A stretch of DNA of 14,944 bases from OCS116 cluster bacterium (GCA_002402005.2 NVUS02000090.1:1-14944); one strand, 5' to 3'; shown: positions 6,513 to 14,621, counted from the first letter of the stretch. Made by a program: numbers and translations. The notes: generated by a model from the sequence alone, not told the origin.

Positions 6513-6857
6513 ATGCCAAAATACGAACATATTATTCTTGCTCGTCAAGATATTTCTACTTCACAGGTGGAAACACTTATTGAAGATTTTACCAAAGTTA
6601 TCGAAGATAACGAAGGTAAAGTTGAGAAGGTTGAAAGCTGGGGTTTGCGCAACATTGCTTACCGCATCAAGAAAAACCGCAAAGCTCATTATACATTGAT
6701 GAATATTGAATGTGCGCCAGCTGCTATGAAAGAGCTTGAACGCCAACAATCAATCAATGAAGACATTTTGCGTATCATGACCATTAAGGTCGATACATTT
6801 GAAGAAGGCCAAAGTGCCGTTCTTTCTAGCAAAAATGACAAGAAAACACGCCGTTAA
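6513..6857 (+). CDS. rpsF: Small ribosomal subunit protein bS6
   Basis: Ribosomal protein of the 30S platform that binds 16S rRNA as a heterodimer with bS18. The 114 residues are typical in length for a bS6 with a short C-terminal tail. The N terminus MPKYEHIILARQDIS, the central ESWGLRNIAYRIKKNRKAHY and the C-terminal DILRIMTIKVD are characteristic; a Lys/Arg-rich tail ends the protein. The ATG at 6513 has a very good AGGAAAGG site 6 bases away. rpsR follows after 28 bases in the same transcript. In several bacteria S6:S18 binds its own leader to control synthesis; the long upstream spacer leaves room for this, but I cannot identify the known motif. Confidence 0.98.
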   Translation: MPKYEHIILARQDISTSQVETLIEDFTKVIEDNEGKVEKVESWGLRNIAYRIKKNRKAHYTLMNIECAPAAMKELERQQSINEDILRIMTIKVDTFEEGQSAVLSSKNDKKTRR

Positions 6858-6885
6858 ACCGCGCTATTTATAAAGGAATTAAATT

Positions 6886-7128
6886 ATGTCTAGTCAAGGT
6901 GGATCACGTCGTCCTTTCTTTCGTCGTAAAAAAACTTGCCCATTCTCTGGTGATAAAGCCCCAACAATTGATTATAAAGATGTGAAATTGCTTCAACGCT
7001 TTATGTCAGAACGTGGCAAAATCGTACCAAGTCGTATCACTGCTGTATCAGCCAAAAAACAACGCGCATTAGCCAAAGCTATCAAACGCGCACGTTTCTT
7101 GGGTCTATTGCCATACGTCATCAAATAA
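6886..7128 (+). CDS. rpsR: Small ribosomal subunit protein bS18
   Basis: Ribosomal protein of the 30S platform, partner of bS6. The 80 residues match the family. The basic N-terminal segment RRPFFRRKKTCPFSG, then IDYKDVKLLQRFMSERGKIVPSRITAVSAKKQRAL and the C-terminal KRARFLGLLPYV, are diagnostic. The ATG has AAAGGA about 8 bases upstream. A perfect terminator starts 5 bases after the stop, so this is the last gene of the rpsF transcript. The DUF2232 membrane protein gene that many alphaproteobacteria carry next is absent. Confidence 0.98.
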   Translation: MSSQGGSRRPFFRRKKTCPFSGDKAPTIDYKDVKLLQRFMSERGKIVPSRITAVSAKKQRALAKAIKRARFLGLLPYVIK

Positions 7129-7132
7129 TAAT

Positions 7133-7169
7133 CACCCCACTTTTATGTATATAAAAGTGGGGTGTTTTT
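7133..7169 (+). terminator. Rho-independent terminator after rpsR
   Basis: A perfect 14-base-pair inverted repeat, CACCCCACTTTTAT (7133-7146) and its complement (7151-7164), with a 4-base loop, followed by TTTTT. It should end the rpsF-rpsR transcript, so rplI needs its own promoter or read-through. Confidence 0.95.
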
Positions 7170-7203
7170 GGTTGGGATTGTTAAAATCTCTAACCGCATA
7201 ACC

Positions 7204-7236
7204 GCGGGACAGCTGAGGCTTTACGTCTCATTCCGC
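7204..7236 (+). promoter_or_regulatory. Bulged hairpin in the rplI leader
   Basis: Outer stem GCGGGA (7204-7209) pairs with TTCCGC (7231-7236). Inner stem TGAGGC (7214-7219) pairs with GTCTCA (7225-7230) around loop TTTAC. Each stem has one G-U pair, and a 4-base CAGC bulge lies on the 5' side only. It sits about 37 bases before the rplI start, after the upstream terminator. It could be a leader RNA element, or could be chance; no known family is recognised. Confidence 0.45.
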
Positions 7237-7244
7237 TCAAAAAC

Positions 7245-7259
7245 GCATAATATTTATGC
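7245..7259 (+). repeat. Small inverted repeat touching the rplI ribosome site
   Basis: GCATAA (7245-7250) and TTATGC (7254-7259) flank a TAT centre and end one base or less from the AGGAG site at 7260-7264. As RNA it could influence access to the ribosome site; as DNA the TAATAT inside could be part of a promoter. Confidence 0.4.
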
Positions 7260-7272
7260 AGGAGCAAAAATT

Positions 7273-7878
7273 ATGAAAGTTATTCTACTCGAGAGAATCG
7301 CTAAACTCGGTAACATGGGTGAAGTTGTAAATGTAAAACCTGGTTTTGCCCGTAACTTCTTATTCCCACAAGCCAAAGCCCTACGCGCAAACGATGCGAA
7401 TATGGCTAAGTACGAAACTGAAAAAGCTCAATTAATCTCTTTGAATGCTGATTTGGTGAGCAAAGCCCAAGCCACTGCCGAAGAAATGAAAGATTTCTCT
7501 GTCACGGCTATCCGTGCCGCTTCAGAATCTGGCCAACTTTATGGTTCAGTGTCTACACGCGACATCGCAAATCTGATTTCAGACAAAGGCGTTGACGTTA
7601 AACGTACACAAGTGACTTTAACCTCACCGATTAAAACTGTCGGTATTTCAACAGCTCACGTGATCCTTCATCCAGAAGTGCAAATTGACATTAGTGTTAA
7701 TGTTGCCCGTTCTGAAGATGAAGCTGAACGCCAAGCTGCTGGTGAAGACATTACGGTTGAAGTGTTTGAAGACGAATATGAATTTGAAGCGTTTGATGAA
7801 GATGCAGATGATGTCCTTGGTGACATTGTTGAAACCTCTGAAGAAACTGCTGATGAAGAAGAAAAATCTGAAGATTGA
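7273..7878 (+). CDS. rplI: Large ribosomal subunit protein bL9
   Basis: Ribosomal protein binding 23S rRNA near the L1 stalk. The open frame extends further upstream, but the true start is the ATG at 7273. It begins the conserved MKVILLERIAKLGNMGEVVNVKPGFARNFLFP block and has AGGAG 8 bases upstream. The product is 201 residues, against about 150 in E. coli. The N-terminal rRNA-binding domain is residues 1-45, a long connecting helix follows, and the C-terminal domain ends near residue 148 (VQIDISVNVARSEDEAE). The rest is an extremely acidic tail of about 50 residues rich in Asp and Glu, a known tendency of alphaproteobacterial L9. It lies alone between two terminators. Confidence 0.96.
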   Translation: MKVILLERIAKLGNMGEVVNVKPGFARNFLFPQAKALRANDANMAKYETEKAQLISLNADLVSKAQATAEEMKDFSVTAIRAASESGQLYGSVSTRDIANLISDKGVDVKRTQVTLTSPIKTVGISTAHVILHPEVQIDISVNVARSEDEAERQAAGEDITVEVFEDEYEFEAFDEDADDVLGDIVETSEETADEEEKSED

Positions 7879-7897
7879 TCTTTTTAAAATCATGATG

Positions 7898-7929
7898 AGA
7901 AGAGAGCTTTTGGGGCTCTCTTTTTTTTT
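7898..7929 (+). terminator. Rho-independent terminator after rplI
   Basis: AGAGAGC (7901-7907) pairs with GCTCTCT (7915-7921) around a 7-base loop; the stem can extend by A-T and G-T pairs, and nine T residues follow (7921-7929). It begins about 20 bases after the rplI stop. The rest of the spacer to dnaB (7930-8133) is AT-rich and should hold a promoter for dnaB, but no single -35/-10 pair stands out. Confidence 0.92.
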
Positions 7930-8133
7930 GCCAAAATGCATGATGAGATGATTATTGTTTCGCACCACTTATGCACATGCTAAGCTATTGTTAACCATAA
8001 TATTTGCAAAGTTATGCTTGCTATAAACAGGTAAAATTAAAAAATGAACTATATTTTTTTATCTGTAAATTAGACTCCATTTATGAATAGAAATAGTTAA
8101 TATAGGGCTCTGTCTAAAGTAGAAGTATCTCGT

Positions 8134-9657
8134 ATGTCTGAAATAATTAAAAATGCCCCAATTGCCCTTAACTCCTTGATTAAAGAACAATTAAGTCAAG
8201 AAGAAGAGGTGGAATTCCGCACCCCGCCCAACAATATTGAGGCTGAGCAAGGCCTGTTAGGCGCGATTCTGATCAATAATGATAGTTATGACCGCGTGTC
8301 GAGTTTTCTGCGCGAAGAGCATTTTTTCGAAAGCCTGCATGGTCGGATTTTTGACACGGCGGCACAATTGATTGGCATGGGCAAAACCGCCTCGCCGGTC
8401 ACTTTAAAAACCCATTTCGAAAATGACCCGGTGATTCAAGAGATTGGCGGCGTGAAATATTTAGCCCGCTTGGCGGCCGATGCCACAAGCATAATCAATG
8501 CCAAAGATTATGGCCAAACCATTTATGATTTGTCAGTGCGGCGCAGCCTGATCAATGTTGGCGAAGACATTGTCAACACTGCCTATGAAGCCGATGTCAA
8601 TGCCTTGCCACAAAAGCAAATTGAACTGGCTGAGCAAGAATTGTATAAATTGGCCGAAACCGATAAATATGGCGGCGGCTTCCAAAGCTTTGCTATGGCG
8701 TTGACCGACGTGGTGACCATGGCTGAAGCGGCCTATAAGCGCGATGGCAACCTATCTGGCATCTCGACAGGGCTTACCACATTAGACAATATGATGGGCG
8801 GGTTGCAAAAATCTGACTTAATCGTTTTGGCCGGTCGTCCTTCGATGGGCAAAACCGCATTGGCCACCAATATTGCGTTTAATGTGGCCAAAGCTTACCG
8901 CCAAGAAGTCGCGCCAGATGGCAGCTTACAAGCCGCCAATGGTGGGGTTGTGGCGTTTTTTAGTTTGGAAATGTCGGCCGAGCAATTGGCCACCCGTATC
9001 ATTGCCGAACAGGCCGAAATTTCATCGTCTAACATTAGACGTGGTGACATCACCAGCGAGCAATTTGATAAATTGGTCGAAACCACCAAGATTTTAGAAG
9101 AAAAACCACTATTTATCGATGATACAGGCGGTTTAACCATCGGCCAAGTTTCAGCCCGCGCCAGACGCTTAAAACGCCAGCATGGGCTGGATTTGATCAT
9201 TTTGGACTATATCCAACTGCTGGCCGGTAGTGGCAAAAGCAATGCCAACCGGGTGCAAGAAATCACCGAAATTACCATGGGTTTAAAATCTCTAGCCAAA
9301 GAATTAGAAGTGCCAATCATCGCCCTATCCCAACTTAACCGTGGCATTGAGCAGCGTGATGACAAACGCCCGATGTTATCAGATTTGCGCGAATCAGGCT
9401 CGATCGAACAAGATGCCGACGTCGTGACATTTGTTTTCCGTGAAGAATATTATGTAGAACGTAGCCAACCCAAAGAAGGCACGCCTGAACATGCAGAATG
9501 GCAAGAAAAAATGGATGACGTACTCGGCAAAGCCGAAGTGATCATCGCCAAGCAACGTCATGGCCCCGTGGGCAATGTAACTCTGCAATTTGAAGGCCAA
9601 TATACCCGCTTCTCCGACTTGCAAAAAGAAGAATATATGGCTATGCGTCACGATTGA
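8134..9657 (+). CDS. dnaB: Replicative DNA helicase DnaB
   Basis: Hexameric 5'-3' helicase that unwinds DNA at the replication fork and recruits primase. The 507 residues include the N-terminal domain (about 30-135, starting PPNNIEAEQGLLGAIL), a linker, and a RecA-like C-terminal ATPase. The Walker A is GRPSMGKTA at 234-242, SLEM lies at 277-280, and Walker B ILDYIQLL has Asp358. Gln400 (ALSQLNRGIE) and the arginine-finger segment LRESGSIEQDAD at about 418-429 follow. An insert of roughly 20 residues after Walker A (RQEVAPDGSLQAANGG) is of the kind I associate with alphaproteobacterial DnaB. The start at 8134 has a weak AGAAG site 8 bases upstream. alr follows after 53 bases. Confidence 0.97.
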   Translation: MSEIIKNAPIALNSLIKEQLSQEEEVEFRTPPNNIEAEQGLLGAILINNDSYDRVSSFLREEHFFESLHGRIFDTAAQLIGMGKTASPVTLKTHFENDPVIQEIGGVKYLARLAADATSIINAKDYGQTIYDLSVRRSLINVGEDIVNTAYEADVNALPQKQIELAEQELYKLAETDKYGGGFQSFAMALTDVVTMAEAAYKRDGNLSGISTGLTTLDNMMGGLQKSDLIVLAGRPSMGKTALATNIAFNVAKAYRQEVAPDGSLQAANGGVVAFFSLEMSAEQLATRIIAEQAEISSSNIRRGDITSEQFDKLVETTKILEEKPLFIDDTGGLTIGQVSARARRLKRQHGLDLIILDYIQLLAGSGKSNANRVQEITEITMGLKSLAKELEVPIIALSQLNRGIEQRDDKRPMLSDLRESGSIEQDADVVTFVFREEYYVERSQPKEGTPEHAEWQEKMDDVLGKAEVIIAKQRHGPVGNVTLQFEGQYTRFSDLQKEEYMAMRHD

Positions 9658-9710
9658 TTTGTTCTCATTTTGTTCTTGATAAATACACCGCGCCATTGTA
9701 GGTTCATTTT

Positions 9711-10841
9711 ATGGAACAACAGAGCGATAAATTAGCCACCGGCATATTGACCATCGATTTAAACGCGATTGGCCAAAATTACCAAAACATACAGGCCTAT
9801 TGCTGCGCATTTGATAAAAATGCGCAGGTATCTGCTGTGGTGAAAGCCAATGGCTATGGTTTGGGCATGCTTGAAGTGTCACAGGCTTTATATGCCGCTG
9901 GTTGCCGGTTATTTTATGTGGCGACTGTCAATGAAGCCATTGCGCTGCGGGCAGAATTTACAAATGCCAAGATTTTTGTGCTGGATGGCCTATTCATCGG
10001 TGCTGAGGCCGTTTACCAAAAGCACGGTCTGATTCCCTGCTTGGCCAGCCCGGCGCAAATTGAGGCTTGGGTTGAATTTGGCGACCTGCCCTGTGTGGTG
10101 CATTTCAACACCGGCATCAACCGTTTGGGCATGGGGCTTGATGATTATAAAAATATCCCCGCTGAAATTGCTGAAAAATTGAATATTGATCATTTTATGA
10201 GCCATTTTGCCAGTGCCGATTGGCCTAATGATGGGCAAAATTTGGAGCAAGTGGCGGAATTTAAACTAATCTGCCAACATTTGCCAAATTGCGCCCATAG
10301 TTTGGGCAATAGTGCCGGCATCGCTCTTGCTGCACAACAGAATGTCAAAACCAGCAATAGCAATATATTACGACCCGGCGTGGCCTTATGGGGCGTGAAA
10401 ACCTTTGCCAAATATCCGATAGATTTAAAACCTGTGGTTACTTTGTCAGCCCGTGTGTTGCAAATGTCATCGCTCAAAGCCGGCGATATGGTGGGATATG
10501 GGCATTTGTTTAGTGCGCCAAAACCGATGCGCACGGCAATCATCGCTGCCGGTTATGCCGATGGCTTGCTGCGAAGCTTAAGCTCAGCCACCGGCCATGA
10601 GGGTTATTTTTATTTTAGCGGCCAAAAATTGCCAATATTGGGCCGCGTATCGATGGATATGATTGTGGTTGATGTCAGCGCTGTGGCCGATGGCCAGATG
10701 AAAGAAGGCGATTTTGTCGAGGTGATTGGTGATCATATCAGTTTAGATATGTTGGCCGAATGGTCAGGCAGCATTGCTTATGAAATATTGACCAGTTTGG
10801 GCAAACGGTTTTTAAGAAAGTATATTAATGGCAAAAGTTAA
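9711..10841 (+). CDS. alr: Alanine racemase
   Basis: PLP-dependent enzyme interconverting L- and D-alanine to supply D-Ala for peptidoglycan. Its 376 residues fit the family. The PLP lysine is Lys45 in AVVKANGYGLG. Arg138 lies in NTGINRLGM, and the second catalytic base is Tyr263 in VGYGHLF, followed by IIAAGYADGLLR. The SMDMIVVDV strand near the C terminus is also typical. The ATG at 9711 has a modest GTAGG site. Its last 14 bases overlap the start of radA, which indicates co-transcription. The order dnaB-alr-radA is familiar from other alphaproteobacteria. Confidence 0.96.
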   Translation: MEQQSDKLATGILTIDLNAIGQNYQNIQAYCCAFDKNAQVSAVVKANGYGLGMLEVSQALYAAGCRLFYVATVNEAIALRAEFTNAKIFVLDGLFIGAEAVYQKHGLIPCLASPAQIEAWVEFGDLPCVVHFNTGINRLGMGLDDYKNIPAEIAEKLNIDHFMSHFASADWPNDGQNLEQVAEFKLICQHLPNCAHSLGNSAGIALAAQQNVKTSNSNILRPGVALWGVKTFAKYPIDLKPVVTLSARVLQMSSLKAGDMVGYGHLFSAPKPMRTAIIAAGYADGLLRSLSSATGHEGYFYFSGQKLPILGRVSMDMIVVDVSAVADGQMKEGDFVEVIGDHISLDMLAEWSGSIAYEILTSLGKRFLRKYINGKS

Positions 10842-12240
10842 GGTCACTTACACCTGCAAGGAATGCCGCACCACTTATACCAAGTGGGCTGGCAGATGCG
10901 ACAATTGCGGTGAATGGAACAGCTTAGAAGAAGGCTCTGAAAAAGGCGGCATTGGTGGCACACCGGTTAAGAGCGCCAGCCAAGGCCGGCAAATTGAACT
11001 GGTTTCGCTCAAAGGCGACATTGTCGAAGAGCCGCGTTATAAAACCGGCATTAGCGAATTTGACCGGGTGGCAGGTGGTGGCATTGTGCCGGGTTCGGCT
11101 TTGCTGGTCGGCGGTGACCCGGGCATTGGAAAATCGACCTTATTGTTGCAAGTGGCGGCAAAACTAGCTGATTCGGGCAAGCGTGTGGTGTATATTTCGG
11201 GCGAGGAAGCCGTTGCGCAAGTGCGTTTGCGGGCCGTACGCTTAAATGTCGAAAGCAGCAATGTTGAATTGGGCGCAGAAACCAATCTCTCCAATATCAT
11301 CGCCACCTTAGATGACCCGTCAAAACCCAAGCCGGCTTTGGTGATTATTGATTCGATACAAACCATGTGGTCGGACAATCTTGACAGCCCGCCGGGCACG
11401 GTTTCGCAAGTACGGACATCTAGCCAAACGCTTATTCGTTATGCCAAAGCCCATAATGTGGCGGTTATTTTGGTCGGCCATGTAACCAAAGATGGCCAAA
11501 TCGCTGGGCCACGGGTGGTCGAGCATATGGTTGATGCGGTGCTATATTTTGAAGGCGAGCGCGGCCATCAATATCGGATTTTGCGCGGCGTAAAAAACCG
11601 TTTTGGCGCGACTGACGAGATTGGCGTGTTTGAAATGACTGGCCTCGGCCTGGCCGAAGTGACCAACCCTTCAGAACTGTTTTTAGGCGACAGAGATGGC
11701 CAAACCGCTGGCGCTGCGGTGTTTGCCGGCATGGAAGGCACCCGCCCGCTATTGGTCGAGATTCAAGCGCTGGTGGCAGAAACATCACTCGCCACCCCGC
11801 GCCGCGCAGTTGTGGGGTGGGATTCATCACGCTTGGCGATGATTTTGGCGGTGCTAGACGCGCATTGCGGCTTAGGGTTGGCCAAACATGATGTTTATTT
11901 AAATGTAGCTGGTGGATTGAAGATTAAGGAGCCCGCAGCTGACATGGCGGTGGCGGCGGCTTTGATATCCTCTATCAGCCAAAAACCTTTGCCCAAAGGC
12001 ACAATTATTTTTGGTGAAATTGCACTTTCGGGCGCAACGCGCAACCCAAGCCAAAGTGCGGCGCGGTTAAAAGAGGCCGAAAAATTAGGATTCACCCAAG
12101 CGATTATTGCCAATTTGAACCAAAAACCGGCCAAAAAAGTAACAAAAACCGGCGAAAAAGAGCCAAAAAACACCTTAAAAGTGGCAGAAGTTGATCATTT
12201 AATAGCTTTGGTTGCCAAATTGGCAGCGAATATGGCCTAA
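10828..12240 (+). CDS. radA: DNA repair/recombination protein RadA
   Basis: RecA-like ATPase that drives branch migration during homologous recombination. Its 470 residues show the whole architecture. An N-terminal C4 zinc finger has Cys10, Cys13, Cys24 and Cys27 (ending CDNCGEWNSLEE). Walker A GGDPGIGKST is at about 95-104, Walker B LVIIDSIQT has Asp175, and the RadA-specific KNRFG motif is at 256-260. A C-terminal Lon-protease-like domain follows (PRRAVVGWDSSRLAMILAVL and AADMAVAAALISS), lacking protease function in this family. Near the C terminus is a Lys-rich insert (about 430-453) of low complexity. The ATG at 10828 lies inside the end of alr (14-base overlap, different frame), so translation is probably coupled. 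Confidence 0.97.
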   Translation: MAKVKVTYTCKECRTTYTKWAGRCDNCGEWNSLEEGSEKGGIGGTPVKSASQGRQIELVSLKGDIVEEPRYKTGISEFDRVAGGGIVPGSALLVGGDPGIGKSTLLLQVAAKLADSGKRVVYISGEEAVAQVRLRAVRLNVESSNVELGAETNLSNIIATLDDPSKPKPALVIIDSIQTMWSDNLDSPPGTVSQVRTSSQTLIRYAKAHNVAVILVGHVTKDGQIAGPRVVEHMVDAVLYFEGERGHQYRILRGVKNRFGATDEIGVFEMTGLGLAEVTNPSELFLGDRDGQTAGAAVFAGMEGTRPLLVEIQALVAETSLATPRRAVVGWDSSRLAMILAVLDAHCGLGLAKHDVYLNVAGGLKIKEPAADMAVAAALISSISQKPLPKGTIIFGEIALSGATRNPSQSAARLKEAEKLGFTQAIIANLNQKPAKKVTKTGEKEPKNTLKVAEVDHLIALVAKLAANMA

Positions 12241-12358
12241 AAACCGCTGAAATAAACCTTAAAACGAATTATATATGTATCAATGGTCACAATTTTATAG
12301 TTTTTCTTTTGGTTTTGCAGTATCAATATTTGCAAATTAGATCATGTCGTGAGGAATT

Positions 12359-13009
12359 ATGGACGGACCGTTTACAATTTTAGATGTCGCTTTATTTTTT
12401 ATTGTGATTATCTCTGGTTTATTGGCTATGACGCGCGGTTTTTTGCGCGAATTTTTTAGCATTGTAGCATGGGCGGCGGCGGTTGTTGCCGTTGTGGTGT
12501 TTTATTTTCCACTTGAGCCTGAAGCCAAAAAGCTGATTACCAATGATACGGTGGCCAAAATTGCGCTGGCCGCGACCTTGTTTTTGGGCACATTGATTCT
12601 GGTGTCTATATTAAGTTACGTGGTGACCGATAAATTACTAGATAGTAAAATTGGCGCGTTGGACAGAAGCTTAGGCTTTATTTTTGGGGTGATTAGAGGT
12701 TTTCTACTGGTTGTGGCGTGTTATTTACTTATGCTGCTGTTCCAGCCCAATGAAAAAGACCATTATAGCGAGATTACCAATGCGCGGTCTATTGGCCTAA
12801 TCAAAGACTCGAGTGATATATTGCTCGATGCCCTGCCCGACAGGCCCGGCAACTTTGTATCGGACTTTTTGGGCAAAATTAAAAACGCGCGAAAAGTGAA
12901 TAGCGAATCGGCACAAGTGGCAGACCCCACAAAAGTGGAAGGCATCAACCAAAGTGAAGCCGACCAATTGAACCAAAAGGTCGAAGAAGCCACACCACTT
13001 GCTAACTAA
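12359..13009 (+). CDS. cvpA: CvpA family inner-membrane protein
   Basis: The 216-residue protein has four predicted membrane helices, at about 7-25, 32-50, 67-89 and 105-128. The CvpA-type features are FTILDVALFFIVIISGLLAMTRGFLREFF at the N terminus (residues 5-33) and the LDRSLGFIFGVIRG segment before the last helix. The C-terminal third is soluble and rich in Gln, Glu and Asn. CvpA was named from colicin V production in E. coli, where it precedes purF; its molecular role is still unclear and it is linked to envelope stress resistance. The ATG at 12359 has GAGGAA immediately upstream. The 118-base gap after radA contains no gene and may hold a promoter. A terminator follows, separating it from purF. 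Confidence 0.92.
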   Translation: MDGPFTILDVALFFIVIISGLLAMTRGFLREFFSIVAWAAAVVAVVVFYFPLEPEAKKLITNDTVAKIALAATLFLGTLILVSILSYVVTDKLLDSKIGALDRSLGFIFGVIRGFLLVVACYLLMLLFQPNEKDHYSEITNARSIGLIKDSSDILLDALPDRPGNFVSDFLGKIKNARKVNSESAQVADPTKVEGINQSEADQLNQKVEEATPLAN

Positions 13010-13015
13010 TATTGT

Positions 13016-13044
13016 AAAGCTGCCTTATGGCAGCTTTCTTTTTT
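13016..13044 (+). terminator. Rho-independent terminator after cvpA
   Basis: A perfect 9-base-pair stem, AAAGCTGCC (13016-13024) with GGCAGCTTT (13029-13037), a 4-base TTAT loop, then C and six T residues. It begins 7 bases after the cvpA stop. purF starts 42 bases beyond it, so purF may have a promoter very close to its start or depend on read-through. Confidence 0.92.
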
Positions 13045-13085
13045 ACATGGTTTAAACCTGATTGTTTTCTTAAGGAAATGCCCGA

Positions 13086-14621
13086 ATGACAGATATGTTT
13101 GATGGTCAACCAGATGGTTCTGATTTATATGCCCCCTTATTCAGCCGCAAAGATGACGGCACTCTGATAGATTTAGAAGACGACAAGCTGCACGAAGAAT
13201 GCGGTATATTTGGAGTGTTTCGGCATAATGACGCGCCGGCCTTAACCGCGCTTGGTTTGCATGCTTTGCAACATCGTGGTCAAGAAGCTGCTGGTATTGT
13301 ATCATTTAACGGCAAAGTGTTTAAAAGCCAAAAACGCAATGGTTTGGTGGGTGATTATTTTACCAAAAAACGCGTATTGGAAAAGCTTGATGGCCATACC
13401 GCGATTGGCCATGCACGATATTCGACCACTGGTGATGGTGCGTTACGCAATTTACAGCCACTTTATGCTGATTTAAAATCTGGTGGTTTTGCTTGCTGCC
13501 ATAATGGTAATTTCACCAATGGTTTGACGTTGCGCCGTGAATTGGTTGAAGCTGGTGCGATTTACCAATCGAACAGCGACAGCGAAGCTTTGTTGCATTT
13601 GGTGGCGCGTAGCAAACAGGCCAAATTGGCCGACAAATTCATTGAAGCCATTCAACAGCTTGAAGGTGGTTTTGCGCTTTTGGCAATGACCAAGCATAAA
13701 TTAATTGGTGCGCGTGACCGTTTTGGCATCCGGCCTTTGATTTTGGGCAAATTGGATGGCTCTTATATTCTATGCTCTGAAACTTGTGCTTTGGACATTA
13801 TTGGCGCTGAATATGTACGTGAAATTAAAAATGGTGAAGTGGTGGTGATCACCACTGATGGCATTCAATCTTATTTTCCATTTGGTGATGTGAAGTCTAG
13901 ACCTTGCATTTTTGAATATATTTATTTCGCCCGTCCCGACAGCGTGGCTGGCGGCAAAACGGTTTATGAAGTGCGTAAAGATTTTGGCAAAGAATTGGCG
14001 CGCGAATGCCCTGCCGATATTGATATGGTGGTGCCTGTACCTGACAGTGGCGTGCCCGCTGCCATTGGCTATGCGCAAGAAAGTGGTGTGCCGTTTGAAC
14101 TGGCCATCATTAGAAACCATTATGTGGGCCGCACATTTATCGAGCCAACACAAGCCATTCGCGAGTTGGGTGTAAAATTAAAACTCAACCCGATCCGCAG
14201 CTTGGTAAAGGGTAAAAAAGTCATGCTGATTGATGACAGTGTAGTGCGCGGCACAACCAGTGTGAAAATTGTGAAAATGATGTTTGATGCTGGTGCGAAA
14301 GAAGTGCATATGCGGGTGGCTTGCCCACCGATTAAGCATCCAGATTATTATGGCATTGATATGCCAACCCAAAAGTCTTTACTCGCAGCCACTCATAACC
14401 TAGATCAAATGCGTGACTTTATGGGCGCGACTAGCCTTGGTTTTATGTCGATTGACGGCGTATACCGTGCTTTGGGGCATCCGAACGGCCGCGACGATGC
14501 GAACCCTGCCTATACTGACCATTATTTTACTGGTGATTACCCAACTGAACTACGCGATATCAATGACCGTGTGGCTGACAAGCAATTGTCGTTTTTAGAA
14601 ACCGACCCTTCCGAAGAATAG
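13086..14621 (+). CDS. purF: Amidophosphoribosyltransferase
   Basis: First committed enzyme of purine synthesis: glutamine plus PRPP gives 5-phosphoribosylamine. The 511-residue precursor has a 38-residue leader ending in LHEE before Cys39 (CGIFGVFRH), the expected N-terminal nucleophile after processing. The glutaminase domain continues with HRGQEAAGI, GHARYSTTG and the CHNGNFTN loop. The phosphoribosyltransferase domain carries RNHYVGRTFIEP and the PRPP loop VMLIDDSVVRGTTS (379-392). Of the four Fe-S cysteines of the Bacillus-type enzyme, only the one before EYIYFARPDS (Cys274) has a counterpart. The others read Asp (HPDYYGID) and non-Cys residues (TDHYFTGDYPT), so a 4Fe-4S cluster is unlikely. 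The ATG at 13086 has AAGGAA upstream. An SDR gene starts 3 bases after the stop. Confidence 0.97.
   Translation: MTDMFDGQPDGSDLYAPLFSRKDDGTLIDLEDDKLHEECGIFGVFRHNDAPALTALGLHALQHRGQEAAGIVSFNGKVFKSQKRNGLVGDYFTKKRVLEKLDGHTAIGHARYSTTGDGALRNLQPLYADLKSGGFACCHNGNFTNGLTLRRELVEAGAIYQSNSDSEALLHLVARSKQAKLADKFIEAIQQLEGGFALLAMTKHKLIGARDRFGIRPLILGKLDGSYILCSETCALDIIGAEYVREIKNGEVVVITTDGIQSYFPFGDVKSRPCIFEYIYFARPDSVAGGKTVYEVRKDFGKELARECPADIDMVVPVPDSGVPAAIGYAQESGVPFELAIIRNHYVGRTFIEPTQAIRELGVKLKLNPIRSLVKGKKVMLIDDSVVRGTTSVKIVKMMFDAGAKEVHMRVACPPIKHPDYYGIDMPTQKSLLAATHNLDQMRDFMGATSLGFMSIDGVYRALGHPNGRDDANPAYTDHYFTGDYPTELRDINDRVADKQLSFLETDPSEE

Noticed and set aside
7162..7272. Upstream extension of the rplI reading frame
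   Set aside because: The open frame runs back to the rpsR terminator, but the conserved bL9 N terminus and the AGGAG site both fix the start at 7273.
7648..7968. A 106-residue minus-strand open frame across the end of rplI and its terminator
   Set aside because: It is Phe/Ile-rich, reads the reverse of the acidic bL9 tail and crosses the terminator; no start signal or family match.
12277..12327. Repeated GTATCAAT in the radA-cvpA spacer as a regulator site
   Set aside because: Only two 8-base copies (12277-12284 and 12320-12327) in AT-rich DNA, with no symmetry or clear promoter nearby.
13908..14510. 4Fe-4S cluster in PurF
   Set aside because: Three of the four expected cysteines are replaced (Asp in HPDYYGID, no Cys in the NPAYTDHYFTG region).
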